The position numbers and the translations under genes are program-made. This document shows, piece after piece, positions 17,463 through 26,937 of a stretch of 42,444 nt of DNA. Below the pieces are notes generated by a model. The model made no database searches. It had not been told where the DNA came from and was given only the letters and a program-made list of their open reading frames with translations. Numbering within the stretch: the first letter of the stretch is position 1; each line of letters opens with the position of its first letter. Source of the DNA: Deltaproteobacteria bacterium (GTDB lineage: Bacteria > Desulfobacterota > Binatia > Binatales > Binataceae); contig JAJXZF010000068.1 of NCBI GenBank assembly GCA_021780225.1, positions 1 through 42,444 of the forward strand, written 5' to 3'.

Positions 17463-18980
17463 ATGCAGGAATTTATCCAGATAGCGAAAGCGCAAGCGGC
17501 TCAGCCGTGCACGGTCGTGATTTTCGGCGCTTCGGGAGACCTGGCGAAGCGCAAACTGATTCCGGCGCTCTACAATCTTCACGCCTGCGGCGGGAATATC
17601 GCGCCGCATCATTCCGCCGTACTCGGCTTCGCACGCCGGCCGATGGCGGTGCAGGAGTTTCGCGAGAGCGCGCGCGAGGCGGCGGCCCGCTTCTCGCGGC
17701 TCGAGCTCAACTCCGACTGCTGGCGCGATTTCTCCGCCCGGCTCGATTATCAATCGGGGCTCGATCAACCGGACGGGTTTCGCAAGCTCAAGGCCCGGCT
17801 GGAGGAGATCGAGGCCGCGCACGGACTTCCGCCCAACCGGATCTATTACCTTTCAGTGCCGCCGGAGGCGATTGCCGAGTGTGCGGAGCGGCTCGCCGAA
17901 GCGGGGTTGGTCGCGCGCCCCGGAGCGGCGAATTTCACGCGCCTGGTGGTCGAAAAGCCGATTGGCAGCGATCTCGAGTCCGCGCTCAAGGTTGACTCCG
18001 CGCTGCGCCAGTACTTCGACGAATCGCAGATTTTCCGGATCGATCACTACCTGGGCAAAGAGACGGTGCAGAACCTGATGGTGCTGCGCTTCGCCAATTC
18101 CATATTCGAGCGGATGTGGGGCGCGCGCAACGTCGATCATGTGCAGATTACGGTCGCCGAGAGCGAGGGCGTCGGCACGCGCGCGATGTATTACGATCCG
18201 GCGGGCGCGCTGCGCGATATGGTGCAGAACCACATGCTGCAACTGCTCGCGTTGATTGCGATCGAGCCGCCCGTGTCGCTCGACGCCGGAGCCATTCGCG
18301 ACGCCAAGCTCAACGTCCTGCGCGCGCTCCGGCCGATCATGCCCGGCGCGGCCCGTGCGCAGGTCGTGCGGGCGCGCTACAGCGCCGGCAACGTGGACGG
18401 GCAGAACGTGCGGGGCTATGCCGAGGAGGCGGGCATTCCGGCCGCGTCGCGGACCGAAACGTTCGTCGCGCTGAAAGCGTTTATCGACAACTGGCGATGG
18501 TCCGGCGTGCCGTTCTATCTCCGCACCGGCAAGCGGATGCCGGAACGCGGCAGCATCATTTGCGTTCAATTCAAGGACGTGCCGCGGATTCTGTTCAACC
18601 GCGAGCGCAAAGTTCCGCCGAACGCGCTTACGATCAGAATTCAGCCCGACGAAGGATTCTCCTTCGAGGTGCTGGCCAAGCAGCCCGGCCTCGATATCGC
18701 GATCCGGCCGGTGCGGATGAACCTCCGGTACGAGAGCGAATTCAGCGGCCCGTCGCCGGACGCCTACGAGCGCCTGCTGCTGGACGTGACGATTGGCGAT
18801 CATACGTTGTTCGTGAGCGCCAATTTTGTCGAAAAATCGTGGGAATTCGTGCAATCTGTTCTCGACGAATGGAACCGGGATCCGGCCTTTCCGCTCCACG
18901 AATATGCGGCAGGCAGCTTCGGCCCCGAAGCCGCCGAGCGCCTGATCGCGGAGGACGGCCGCGCCTGGCTTAATCCGTGA
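17463..18980 (+). CDS. zwf: Glucose-6-phosphate 1-dehydrogenase
   Basis: The 505-aa enzyme has the NAD(P)-binding GASGDLAKRKLIPALYNL (about 24-41), the active-site RIDHYLGKE at 192-200 and the conserved FYLRTGKRMPE. It oxidises glucose 6-phosphate to 6-phosphogluconolactone, supplying NADPH and pentose or Entner-Doudoroff flux. AGGA about 9 nt before the ATG sets the start. The usual partners (pgl, gnd) are not in the window. The next gene, lptB, is about 160 nt downstream on the same strand. Confidence 0.97.
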   Translation: MQEFIQIAKAQAAQPCTVVIFGASGDLAKRKLIPALYNLHACGGNIAPHHSAVLGFARRPMAVQEFRESAREAAARFSRLELNSDCWRDFSARLDYQSGLDQPDGFRKLKARLEEIEAAHGLPPNRIYYLSVPPEAIAECAERLAEAGLVARPGAANFTRLVVEKPIGSDLESALKVDSALRQYFDESQIFRIDHYLGKETVQNLMVLRFANSIFERMWGARNVDHVQITVAESEGVGTRAMYYDPAGALRDMVQNHMLQLLALIAIEPPVSLDAGAIRDAKLNVLRALRPIMPGAARAQVVRARYSAGNVDGQNVRGYAEEAGIPAASRTETFVALKAFIDNWRWSGVPFYLRTGKRMPERGSIICVQFKDVPRILFNRERKVPPNALTIRIQPDEGFSFEVLAKQPGLDIAIRPVRMNLRYESEFSGPSPDAYERLLLDVTIGDHTLFVSANFVEKSWEFVQSVLDEWNRDPAFPLHEYAAGSFGPEAAERLIAEDGRAWLNP

Positions 18981-19142
18981 GATGGATTGCGATTTCTCTC
19001 CGACGAGGTGAAATTTTTCCCAACCTCGTTCGTATATTCATTAGGATTTGTTAAAAAATAATGCGTCCGGTTGGCGTGTGATTCATTCCAATTGGCGTAA
19101 ATTCCAGATAAATCCATCATAAGACTATCTTTCGCGCCATAA

Positions 19143-19928
19143 ATGACGGCTACGCCTAAACTCATTCGGCCTGAACCCATCCCGGACGCCAAGCCCGCAC
19201 GTGAAGCCTCGCTCATCGGCAACGGCCTGACCAAGAGCTACTCGGGCCGCACCGTAGTGAACAAAGTTGACGTGCGCGTTCGCAACGGCGAGGTGGTAGG
19301 TCTGCTCGGACCGAACGGCGCCGGCAAGACCACCACTTTCTATATGCTGGTCGGGCTGCTGCGGCCCGACGCCGGCGCGATTTCGCTCGGCGACACGGAC
19401 ATCACGATGCTGCCGCTGTACCAGCGCGCGCGCCGGGGTATCAGCTACCTGCCGCAGGAGCCTTCGGTTTTTCGCAAACTGACGGTCGAGCAGAACCTGC
19501 TCGCCGTTCTCGAAACGCTGCCGCTGACCGAGGAAGAACGTCAGGCGCGGTTGCAAGCGATGCTCGATGAACTCGATATCGCCAAGGTTGCGAAATCCAA
19601 GGCGGGAGTGCTTTCGGGCGGCGAGCGGCGCAAGGTTGAGATCACCCGGGCGCTGGTGCTCGATCCGCTTTTTTTGTGCCTCGACGAACCCTTCGCCGGC
19701 ATCGATCCGATAACGGTAATCGAAATTCAGCGGATCATCGGCTACCTGAAAGAGCGCGGCATCGGCGTGCTGATATCCGACCACAACGTGCAGGAAACGC
19801 TGTCGATAATCGACCGCGCCTACGTGATTCACGGGGGCAAAATACTGGTCGAGGGCACGCCGCGCGAAATCGTCGATAACGAGCGGGTGCGCGAAGTGTT
19901 TCTGGGCGAACGATTCCGGCTGCTTTAG
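19143..19928 (+). CDS. lptB: LPS export ABC transporter ATP-binding protein LptB
   Basis: The 261-aa ATPase has Walker [15 protein letters not shown]-loop PQEPSVF, signature [15 protein letters not shown], Walker [14 protein letters not shown] and switch His in [19 protein letters not shown] and [13 protein letters not shown] are typical of LptB rather than amino-acid transporter ATPases. It powers extraction of lipopolysaccharide from the inner membrane with LptFG and LptC. Here it is away from lptA, lptC and rpoN and lies between zwf and clpP. About 20 N-terminal residues precede the ABC core, slightly more than usual. Confidence 0.93.
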   Translation: MTATPKLIRPEPIPDAKPAREASLIGNGLTKSYSGRTVVNKVDVRVRNGEVVGLLGPNGAGKTTTFYMLVGLLRPDAGAISLGDTDITMLPLYQRARRGISYLPQEPSVFRKLTVEQNLLAVLETLPLTEEERQARLQAMLDELDIAKVAKSKAGVLSGGERRKVEITRALVLDPLFLCLDEPFAGIDPITVIEIQRIIGYLKERGIGVLISDHNVQETLSIIDRAYVIHGGKILVEGTPREIVDNERVREVFLGERFRLL

Positions 19929-19995
19929 GTCCGCGGCGCGCGGATGCGAACTCGCTTATCGACGGCGCCGCCCCACGCGGAGTACAATCGCCGCC

Positions 19996-20595
19996 ATGAG
20001 CATCCTGGTTCCATTCGTGGTCGAACAAACCGGTCGCGGCGAGCGGTCGTACGATATTTATTCGCGGCTGCTCAAGGACCGGATCATCTTTGTCGGCGGG
20101 CAGATCACCGACGATCTCGCCAACCTCGTAACCGCGCAGCTCTTGTTCCTTGAATCCGAGGACCCCGAGCGCGAAATCAACATGTACATCAACTCGCCCG
20201 GCGGTTCGGTCACGGCGGGACTGGCGGTTTACGACACCATGCAGTTCGTCAAGCCGCCGGTTTCGACGCTATGCGTTGGCCAGGCGGCGAGCATGGGCGC
20301 CGTGTTGCTGGCGGCCGGCGCGAAAAGCCGGCGCTACTCGTTGCCGCATTCGCGCATCATGATCCATCAGCTTTCCGGCGGCTTCGAGGGGCAGGCGACC
20401 GATATCGATATTCAGGCGCGGGAGGCGCTGCGCCTGCGCGACGTGCTCAACCAGATTCTCGCCGAGCACACGGGACAGCCGCTCAAGAAAATCGAAAAGG
20501 ACACCGATCGCGACAACTTTCTCGGCGCGGCCGAGGCGGTCGAATACGGCCTGATCGACGAGGTTATCCAAGGCCGCACCGCGAAAGTCGGCTGA
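19996..20595 (+). CDS. clpP: ATP-dependent Clp protease proteolytic subunit
   Basis: The 199-aa serine peptidase has the triad Ser99 ([11 protein letters not shown]), His124 ([10 protein letters not shown]) and Asp173 ([10 protein letters not shown]), plus the substrate-binding [17 protein letters not shown]. Length matches ClpP. It forms the tetradecameric chamber used with ClpX or ClpA. Neither tig nor clpX flanks it, so its partner ATPase is encoded elsewhere. IHQLSGG replaces the commoner IHQPLGG. Confidence 0.96.
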   Translation: MSILVPFVVEQTGRGERSYDIYSRLLKDRIIFVGGQITDDLANLVTAQLLFLESEDPEREINMYINSPGGSVTAGLAVYDTMQFVKPPVSTLCVGQAASMGAVLLAAGAKSRRYSLPHSRIMIHQLSGGFEGQATDIDIQAREALRLRDVLNQILAEHTGQPLKKIEKDTDRDNFLGAAEAVEYGLIDEVIQGRTAKVG

Positions 20596-20625
20596 GCGCG
20601 AACGCCCGCTCGCCGCGTGGCCCGA

Positions 20626-21117
20626 TTACGGTTGTTGCACGCCGGCGGCCGCGAGGATGTTGTTCTCCAGCACGCCCATCGAGATGCACTGCTGGGTGGT
20701 CTCGTTCGAGCCGAGACTACTGTAGGTTCCTTCCAAATCGGCATTGACGGTCACGTAACTGTTTCTGTAGCCGGACGGTTGGACCTTCACGTTGACCGTC
20801 GCCGATGCCTGTGTCATCGAGGAGATCAGGCTGCTCGCGCCCATCTTGCAGTATGCCCACGTGGACCAGGTCGCACTGTCGATGCCGGTGCGCTTCGCGA
20901 CGATCGTGCGCGTGCGGGGATCGGCGCTAATCAAGGTGAAACCGCTGACGGCGGTATCCGCGAAGTAATTTTTCAGAATGATGTAGGTTTCGGACGCCGG
21001 ATGAGGCGCGCGGCCGATGCGCGGAATGATCGCGGGTTGCGCGGCTGCGGCGGCCGACCAGAACCAGACAGCGGCGCAGGCGAGGAGCGGGAGCGTCCGC
21101 ACGGCGCGTCGATGCAT
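20626..21117 (-). CDS. Secreted protein of unknown function
   Basis: From ATG 21117 the 163-aa product has a signal peptide (RTLPLLACAAVWFWSAAAAA, likely cleaved before QPAII) and a mature part of about 135 residues. Two cysteines (AYCKMG, TTQQCISMG) could form a disulfide. Alternating strands such as RTIVAKRTGI and SATVNVKVQPSGYRNSYVTV suggest a small beta-rich periplasmic domain. I do not recognise the family. AGGGG about 10 nt before the ATG supports the start. It is divergent from the cytochrome peroxidase gene. Confidence 0.7.
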   Translation of the reverse strand: MHRRAVRTLPLLACAAVWFWSAAAAAQPAIIPRIGRAPHPASETYIILKNYFADTAVSGFTLISADPRTRTIVAKRTGIDSATWSTWAYCKMGASSLISSMTQASATVNVKVQPSGYRNSYVTVNADLEGTYSSLGSNETTQQCISMGVLENNILAAAGVQQP

Positions 21118-21291
21118 CGGGATTAGGCCCCTTTCACACAAGAATTTTTCCCGCCCCGCGCAGGATTCTAGCGCGCCGCCGCCGCGTATCAAAGTTCCGC
21201 GCAGCGTTGTCGTCACAAAACATATTCGGTTTAAATGCTGAAACTCTGAGATGCAAATAACTGTTGAAAATCTTAATTTATTATGTTTTAG

Positions 21292-21320
21292 TTCAAAAAG
21301 AGAGAATTACAGTCTATAAC
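21292..21320 (+). promoter_or_regulatory. Possible sigma-70-type promoter for the di-haem peroxidase
   Basis: TTCAAA at 21292-21297 and TATAAC at 21315-21320 are spaced by 17 nt within a strongly AT-rich block, about 65 nt before the GTG at 21388. The -35 match is only partial, so this is a weak call. Confidence 0.3.
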
Positions 21321-21387
21321 ATAAATTTAAACGCAAATAATTTTTAACTGTCGTTGTTGCGCGAGCGTAGTTTCAAAAGGGGGGCTT

Positions 21388-22929
21388 GTGAAACAGATTC
21401 TCGTGATGGTGCTGGCGACCGCCGGCGTCGTCTGTGGATTGTCTGGTCCGGTTGCGGGGCAATCGCGCCCGCTCAAGCTTCCGCGATGGGCGCTGGTGGT
21501 CCATCAGCGGGCGCTTCAAGTTCAAGACACCGGGGGAGCGGGAGGAACGCCCGGCGTTTTCCCGCCGGTTATTCCGAAGAAGCTGGACAGCGCCGATGCG
21601 AGCGGATTAACCGAGACCTACAATCTCGCCGCCCCGACCGTCACGGAGTCCAGTCCATTTTTTCAAAGCTTGGGCGCGAACAGACGCGCATGCGTGACTT
21701 GCCATGAGCCACGCAGCGGATGGGGCGTCAGCGTCGCTTCGATTCAGCAACGCTTTGCGGCAAGCAACGGCGCAGATCCAATCTTTCGCGTGGTCGATGG
21801 CGCGACCTGCGACAATGACGATGTCAGCACGCTGCAAGCCAAAACGATCGCGTACAGCCTCCTTCTGACCAAGGGCGTGATCCGAATTTTCCTGCCGATT
21901 CCGGACACTCAGCTCGGCTCGAATCCACCGGCGCCGCCGGATTTTCAAATTGTGAATGTGAACGATCCGTATTCCTGCACCGATCTCGGCTCGTCGCCGC
22001 CGATCGTTTCGGTGTATCGCCGGCCGCTGCCCTCGGCGAATCTGCGCTTTTTGACCGAATGTCCCGATGGAAATCCCGGCTGCGCGCCGCTCGCGATCAT
22101 GTGGGACGGGCGTGAACCTTCGCTCGCGAGCCAGGCGGTTGACGCGACTCTGGGCCACGCGCAGGCGCTTAATCCACCGTCGCCGGATCAAGTGGCGCAA
22201 ATCGTCAATTTCGAGTCGCGGCTTTACGACGCGCAGGAGGCGGACAATGCGGCCGGCCGGCTCGATCAGAAGGGCGCGGATGGCGGCCCGCAAAATCTTT
22301 CGCAGCAGCCATTTTTTATAGGCATCAACGATTCGCTGAGTCCCGGTTTCGACAACGTGGTCTTCACGCTCTATACGGCATGGGAGAATTTGACCGGATC
22401 GAGCGACAGCGATCAGGCGCAGGCGGCGATCGCGCGCGGCCAGCGGATTTTCAATTCGCGCCAATTCACTATCGCCAATGTCAACGGTCTCAATCTGTTT
22501 CCCAACGATCCTTTGGGGACGAGTCCGTTGACTGCCGGAACCTGCACGACCTGCCATGACTCGCCGAACGTCGGGAATCATTCGCTTAAGCTCGCGCTCG
22601 ATATCGGCATTGCCGGCGCTAATCCGCCGGCGCTCGACAATACCGGGTTGCCGGTCTTCACCGTGCGGTGCACCGAGGTAGCGGGGCCGCTGGCCGGACA
22701 GGTGTTTACGGTGACCGATCTGGGCCGCGCGCTGATCACGGGAAAATGCGCGGACGTCGGCAAATTCAAAGGTCCCATACTGCATGCGCTGGCGTCGCGG
22801 GCGCCGTATTTTCACAATGGTTCGGCGGCGACCTTGAACGACGTGGTGAATTTCTACGACCAGCGCTTCGCGATCGGATTGAGCGATCAGGATAAGTCCG
22901 ATTTGGCCGCCTTCCTGCAAACGCTCTAA
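21388..22929 (+). CDS. Di-haem cytochrome c peroxidase/MauG-type protein
   Basis: The 513-aa exported protein starts with a signal peptide (KQILVMVLATAGVVCGL, cleavage near VAG/QS) and has two c-type haem sites: CVTCH at 102-106 and CTTCH at 386-390. The C-terminal KGPILHALASRAPYFHNGSA and LNDVVNFYDQRF are hallmarks of the bacterial cytochrome c peroxidase/MauG superfamily. Classical enzymes are about 330-400 aa; here roughly 280 residues separate the haems, so an insertion is present. It should act in the periplasm, either reducing peroxide or oxidising a protein or organic substrate. The start is GTG, 3 nt after a G-rich ribosome site. Confidence 0.9.
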   Translation: MKQILVMVLATAGVVCGLSGPVAGQSRPLKLPRWALVVHQRALQVQDTGGAGGTPGVFPPVIPKKLDSADASGLTETYNLAAPTVTESSPFFQSLGANRRACVTCHEPRSGWGVSVASIQQRFAASNGADPIFRVVDGATCDNDDVSTLQAKTIAYSLLLTKGVIRIFLPIPDTQLGSNPPAPPDFQIVNVNDPYSCTDLGSSPPIVSVYRRPLPSANLRFLTECPDGNPGCAPLAIMWDGREPSLASQAVDATLGHAQALNPPSPDQVAQIVNFESRLYDAQEADNAAGRLDQKGADGGPQNLSQQPFFIGINDSLSPGFDNVVFTLYTAWENLTGSSDSDQAQAAIARGQRIFNSRQFTIANVNGLNLFPNDPLGTSPLTAGTCTTCHDSPNVGNHSLKLALDIGIAGANPPALDNTGLPVFTVRCTEVAGPLAGQVFTVTDLGRALITGKCADVGKFKGPILHALASRAPYFHNGSAATLNDVVNFYDQRFAIGLSDQDKSDLAAFLQTL

Positions 22930-23055
22930 GCGAATCGCCCTATGACGCCGCGCGATGCGGACCGGCCGGTTCGTCGCGCGCGGCGGCTGTTGCTGCGAGA
23001 CGCTTGAGCGGCGCGGCCGCGGCGACTTAAATGATCGCGGAGAGGGATGGTTTGG

Positions 23056-23811
23056 ATGCCGATTTTCGATTCGCGCGGACATCATATTCACTACGAGGAT
23101 CACGGCCGCGGCGACGCGATCCTGATGGTGCACGGCTTTGGCGCGCACGCGCGGGCGCTGTGGGGCGACAGCGGAATAATCGCGCATCTGGAGCGGCGCT
23201 GGCGCGTGATCGCGCCCGACCTGCGCGGCCACGGACGCAGCGCCCGGCCCTACCGGCGCGAACATTATGGGATGGCCAACCTGTGCGGCGACCTGATCGG
23301 CTTGATGGACCATCTCGGGATCGCCCGCGCGCTGCTGGCAGGCTACTCGATGGGCAGCCGGATCGCATTGCAACTGATTCTCGATTATCCGGAGCGGTTT
23401 CGCGCGGTCGTGCTGGGCGGATTCGGCGGCAGCGGCGCAATGTCAGTTCCGGGACAGCGCGAAAAGATCGCGGCGGCGCTGGCAGCCGACGATCCGGCGG
23501 CGATCGAGGACGACCTCGCGCGCCGCTTCAGGCGCGGAATCGAGGCGGCCGGCGGCGATCTGAAGGCGCTGGCCGCATGTATCGGCGCCGCTGAAAACAT
23601 GCCGGACCTTGCCGCGCTGCCGCGAATCGCAACGCCGGCGATGTTCCTGAGCGGAGCGCGCGACCGGATCGTCGGCGATCCGGCCGGGATGCTGCCGTAT
23701 TTTGCGCATGCGCGGGTGACGCGAATCGAAGGCGGCGACCATGTCGGCGCGCCCGCCCATCCGTCGTTTCGCGAGGCGATCGCGGAGTTCTTCGCCAACG
23801 CGCCGGCCTGA
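23056..23811 (+). CDS. Alpha/beta hydrolase
   Basis: The 251-aa protein has a standard alpha/beta-hydrolase core: oxyanion HGFGAHA, APDLRGHGRS, nucleophile elbow GYSMGSR (Ser), acid Asp in SGARDRIVG and His in EGGDHVGAPAHP. The substrate cannot be told. GGAGAGGG sits 10 nt before ATG 23056, a better distance than to the ATG at 23047. The gene is convergent with gspN, whose stop is about 20 bp away. Confidence 0.88.
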   Translation: MPIFDSRGHHIHYEDHGRGDAILMVHGFGAHARALWGDSGIIAHLERRWRVIAPDLRGHGRSARPYRREHYGMANLCGDLIGLMDHLGIARALLAGYSMGSRIALQLILDYPERFRAVVLGGFGGSGAMSVPGQREKIAAALAADDPAAIEDDLARRFRRGIEAAGGDLKALAACIGAAENMPDLAALPRIATPAMFLSGARDRIVGDPAGMLPYFAHARVTRIEGGDHVGAPAHPSFREAIAEFFANAPA

Positions 23812-23833
23812 TCGCGCGCGTAATCGATTCGGC

Positions 23834-24703
23834 TCAGTTGAAGGTCGGAGCGGCGAGCGTGCCGCCGATCGTATAGGGCGTGCCGTCGGCCGGCGGATGG
23901 GGCAGCAGGTGTAGGAAAAAGCCGAAATGGTCGCGCCCGCTCCGTGTCGGTTCCAGATAAAGCGTTACGTTGATCTGGCTCTCGTCGGGCGTGAGACCGA
24001 GCTGAATTTCGCCGTCGGCCTTCATGTTCAAGTCGGCGCCGTGGGTTTCTACGTCGTTGAGCTTGACCACGCCGCCCGCAAGTTCGAGCGCGCCGCTCAA
24101 AACGCCGATCCTGACCGGCGCCATCCCGCTCGCGATCGAAACCGTAAGATGGTCGCCCGCAAGCGTGGCGCGGCCGTTCGCGTCGGGCAGCGCCGGACCG
24201 GCGAGCGTGGCGTTTCCGGCGGCCGCAACGGCGCCGGCCACCTGCGCCCCATACAGCGGCAATCCGCGGATGGCGGCGACCTGGATTGAGGTCGCGTCGA
24301 AAGCGAAATCGGTCTTGTTCAACGCGCGCCGAATCGTTACGCGGACGCGTCCGCCGAACAGATCGGCTCGAACGCGAATGCCCGGCCGTCCCAGCAGCAG
24401 CGAAGCGAGGGTCGGCGTCAGCACGACCGACGGGCTGTTGAGCACGACGCGATCGCGGCCTGCGGCGGTTGAAATCAGCGCAACGTCGTCGAGCCGCGCG
24501 CCGAACGGCGGACTCATCCGCTGGTTCGCGTAACGAATCCGGATATTGCACGGCGCCAGCAGCGACGACAGCGTAACGCTGTACGGGAAGGTCGCGACCA
24601 GGAAGCTGACAAACACCAGCGCGCCGATCAGCGCGTAGAGCGCGATAAGCGGCCCGCGCCGCGCGCGCGGCCGGGGCGGGCTCAGACGCGGCGCCGCGCT
24701 CAT
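23834..24703 (-). CDS. gspN: Type II secretion system protein GspN
   Basis: This 289-aa protein ends the gsp operon. It has a short basic N-terminus, one membrane segment (LIALYALIGALVFVSFLVA, about 20-38) and a periplasmic beta-rich region with repeated NATLAG- and GRATLAG-like strands, ending YTIGGTLAAPTFN. This matches the long GspN type found in delta-proteobacterial-like T2SS operons. GspN is an accessory inner-membrane component whose role is poorly defined. Its ATG overlaps the gspM stop (ATGA), indicating translational coupling. Confidence 0.85.
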   Translation of the reverse strand: MSAAPRLSPPRPRARRGPLIALYALIGALVFVSFLVATFPYSVTLSSLLAPCNIRIRYANQRMSPPFGARLDDVALISTAAGRDRVVLNSPSVVLTPTLASLLLGRPGIRVRADLFGGRVRVTIRRALNKTDFAFDATSIQVAAIRGLPLYGAQVAGAVAAAGNATLAGPALPDANGRATLAGDHLTVSIASGMAPVRIGVLSGALELAGGVVKLNDVETHGADLNMKADGEIQLGLTPDESQINVTLYLEPTRSGRDHFGFFLHLLPHPPADGTPYTIGGTLAAPTFN

Positions 24704-25410
24704 CCCGCTTCGCGCCCGAGCGCCGCGCAGGTCATATCGACGTCGTAGGAGCGCGAGCCGGGAGCGGTCGGGCGGATATGGAAGCTGGCTACCGTCACCG
24801 GGGTTGAGAGCGTCTGCACCGAGTAGAGCGCGTTGACCACTTGGGCGAGGCTCAGGCCGGAAAGTTTAAGATCGACGACGTGCTGATGGAACCCGCCGGG
24901 CAGGGTGCGCTCGGAGGGCGTGATCGAGGAGATTTTTTCGTGGCCGATGCTCGCGGTCAGCGCCTGCTCGACGACCGAAAAGAGCGAGAAGTCCTTGCTC
25001 GCGACCGTATGTTTTTCGCTCGCCGCGAGATCGCGCCGCAGCCGCTGATAGCGGAACATCAGCGCGCGCACGTCGGTCAGCGCCTGGCGGCGCGCCGCGA
25101 TGCGATCGGTCAAATCGCCGCCCAGCCCGGAAATCGGCACATAAACGAAATTCCACAGGAAGATCGCACCGGCCACCACGCCCAGCATGCGCAAGAGCAG
25201 TTTTTCCCGCGCTTCGCGCTTGTCGTACCATCCGCGCGCCGAACCGATCGCGGGCGCGGCGAGCCGCCGCAGGATTTCCGTCAGGCGGCTCCACTGCGCG
25301 CCGGCCGCATCGCTTGCGCGGCGGACCGGTCCCCAGGCCAAAATCGCGCCGAACAGACGCGCGAAGCCTTCGCTTACGCGCGCGGCGATGCGCTGGATTC
25401 GTTCGACCAT
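24700..25410 (-). CDS. gspM: Type II secretion system protein GspM
   Basis: The 236-aa protein has one membrane helix (LGVVAGAIFLWNFVYVPISG, about residues 75-94) followed by a coiled region (TDRIAARRQALTDVRALMF) and a ferredoxin-like periplasmic domain (LKLSGLSLAQVVNALYSVQ). This is the GspM layout; it pairs with GspL in the inner-membrane platform. The cytoplasmic N-terminus of about 70 residues is longer than the roughly 20 usual for GspM. It begins 4 nt after the gspL stop. Confidence 0.85.
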   Translation of the reverse strand: MVERIQRIAARVSEGFARLFGAILAWGPVRRASDAAGAQWSRLTEILRRLAAPAIGSARGWYDKREAREKLLLRMLGVVAGAIFLWNFVYVPISGLGGDLTDRIAARRQALTDVRALMFRYQRLRRDLAASEKHTVASKDFSLFSVVEQALTASIGHEKISSITPSERTLPGGFHQHVVDLKLSGLSLAQVVNALYSVQTLSTPVTVASFHIRPTAPGSRSYDVDMTCAALGREAG

Positions 25411-25414
25411 CGGC

Positions 25415-26875
25415 TTAGTCCGCGTCGAGCGCGGCGTCGCTCACTTTCAGGTTGATGCGGAAATCAACCTTGCTGGAGTCGGACGAGGCGGTCGCATGAT
25501 CGACCTGCACGTCGGTGAAATCGCGCGAGCGTTCGAGCGCCCGCTTGACCTGATCGACGGTCGCGAACGAATCGGCCGTGCCCTGCAGCTTTACGCCGCC
25601 CTCGTCGATCGTAAGGTCGTCGAGTTGGGCGGGCAATCCGGCGGGCAGGGCGCGCGACAGGTCCAGCAGAACGTCGAGCGGCGAGCCGTGGCCGAGATTG
25701 CCGCCCATCAGCAGCAAGCGCTTGCGCATCCCGGCGATCTTGCCTTCCAGCGCGGTGCGGGCGGTCGTGGGATCGGCGTCGCCGAGCGCCGGCGCCACGG
25801 CCGCGGCGATTTCCCGGTTCACCTGATGGAGTTGCCGGGCCGAAATCGAAACGCCGAGAATAAAGTGCAACGCCGCGAATCCGGCCGCGACCGCAGCCAG
25901 AATGGCCGGCGTGCGCAAGGCTCCGAGCGCGCCGGCGGCGCCGCGCGCGGCAAATTCGCCGACGCGAAAATCGAGCAGTTCGAGCGGTTTGACCGGCGCT
26001 TCGCCCAACAGCATCGCAAGACACGCCGCGAACCGGAGCGGTTCCGGACGTTTTCCGCCGAACAGCGATTCGGCGTCGAATTCGTCCACGTCGTGAACCG
26101 GCGCGGAGAGCGCCTTGCCAAGCTGCTCGCGCACCGCGGGCGCGGCGGCGGCCGGACCGGTCAGGACGAGATCGGGCGGATTGTGCTCGGAACCGTGCGC
26201 GAGCAGCGTCTGGCGCACCGCGCCGACGATCGCGGCCGCCGCGGGCGGCGCCAGCGAGGCGCTGTTTTGGCTGGCGATTCCCTGACCTACGGTGCGGATC
26301 GCGCGCGGCGTGCCCTGCGGATCGATCAGCACCATCGACGTGCATGCATGATCGATATCGATCACCAGATGGGAGCCGCGATTGCCGTTGCGCAGGCGAG
26401 CGAGCATTCCCGCGAGCGCCAGCGCGCCGAGCGTGACGCGTTTCAGTTCGAGTCCGGCGCGCGCCATCAGGTCCAGATGGACGCGCATGTCGGATTTGCG
26501 GGCGAAAGCGGCGATTACCAGCGTTTTGCCGTCTTCAGCGCCGACGCGGGCGAAGGCCACGGCGGCGTTGTCGACCGGGAAGGGCAGATGCTCTTCAAGG
26601 GCGAACGGCACGACCTGGCGCAGCTTGCGGCGATCGTTGAAAGGCAGAGTCAGCAAGCGCTTGGCGACGAATTCGGCCGGAAGCGCGGAGATAACGACAT
26701 CGGCCGGGCCGGATTCAGCCAGAATTCGTCCAATCGCGGGGGCGAGATCGGGCTCGCCTTCGGCGCGGGCTTGTTCCCACGCGCCGAGAAGATCGAGCGT
26801 TTTCCATGAGCGCTCGGCCATCGCGCCGCGCACCCGTTCGCCCGCCAGCTCAAGCGCCAGGATCCGTTGCCCCAT
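25415..26875 (-). CDS. gspL: Type II secretion system protein GspL
   Basis: The 486-aa protein has a PilM/actin-like cytoplasmic domain (MGQRILALELAGERVRGA at the start; HLVIDIDHACTSMVLID; LVLTGPAAAAPAVREQL), one membrane helix around residues 330-350 (PAILAAVAAGFAALHFIL) and a periplasmic ferredoxin-like domain (DLTIDEGGVKLQGTADSF). GspL recruits the GspE ATPase to the membrane. There is about 60 nt between the gspK stop and this ATG, slightly looser than neighbouring junctions. Confidence 0.88.
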   Translation of the reverse strand: MGQRILALELAGERVRGAMAERSWKTLDLLGAWEQARAEGEPDLAPAIGRILAESGPADVVISALPAEFVAKRLLTLPFNDRRKLRQVVPFALEEHLPFPVDNAAVAFARVGAEDGKTLVIAAFARKSDMRVHLDLMARAGLELKRVTLGALALAGMLARLRNGNRGSHLVIDIDHACTSMVLIDPQGTPRAIRTVGQGIASQNSASLAPPAAAAIVGAVRQTLLAHGSEHNPPDLVLTGPAAAAPAVREQLGKALSAPVHDVDEFDAESLFGGKRPEPLRFAACLAMLLGEAPVKPLELLDFRVGEFAARGAAGALGALRTPAILAAVAAGFAALHFILGVSISARQLHQVNREIAAAVAPALGDADPTTARTALEGKIAGMRKRLLLMGGNLGHGSPLDVLLDLSRALPAGLPAQLDDLTIDEGGVKLQGTADSFATVDQVKRALERSRDFTDVQVDHATASSDSSKVDFRINLKVSDAALDAD

Positions 26876-26937
26876 AAAAGAATGCGAAGCCTCTATTCGT
26901 CGCCGGTTAAGACGTTACAGGCAAATTCCGCACGAAC

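Noticed and set aside
18981-19142. Promoter for lptB in the AT-rich gap
   Set aside because: Direct TTGGCGT repeats are present, but no -35/-10 pair with proper spacing convinced me.
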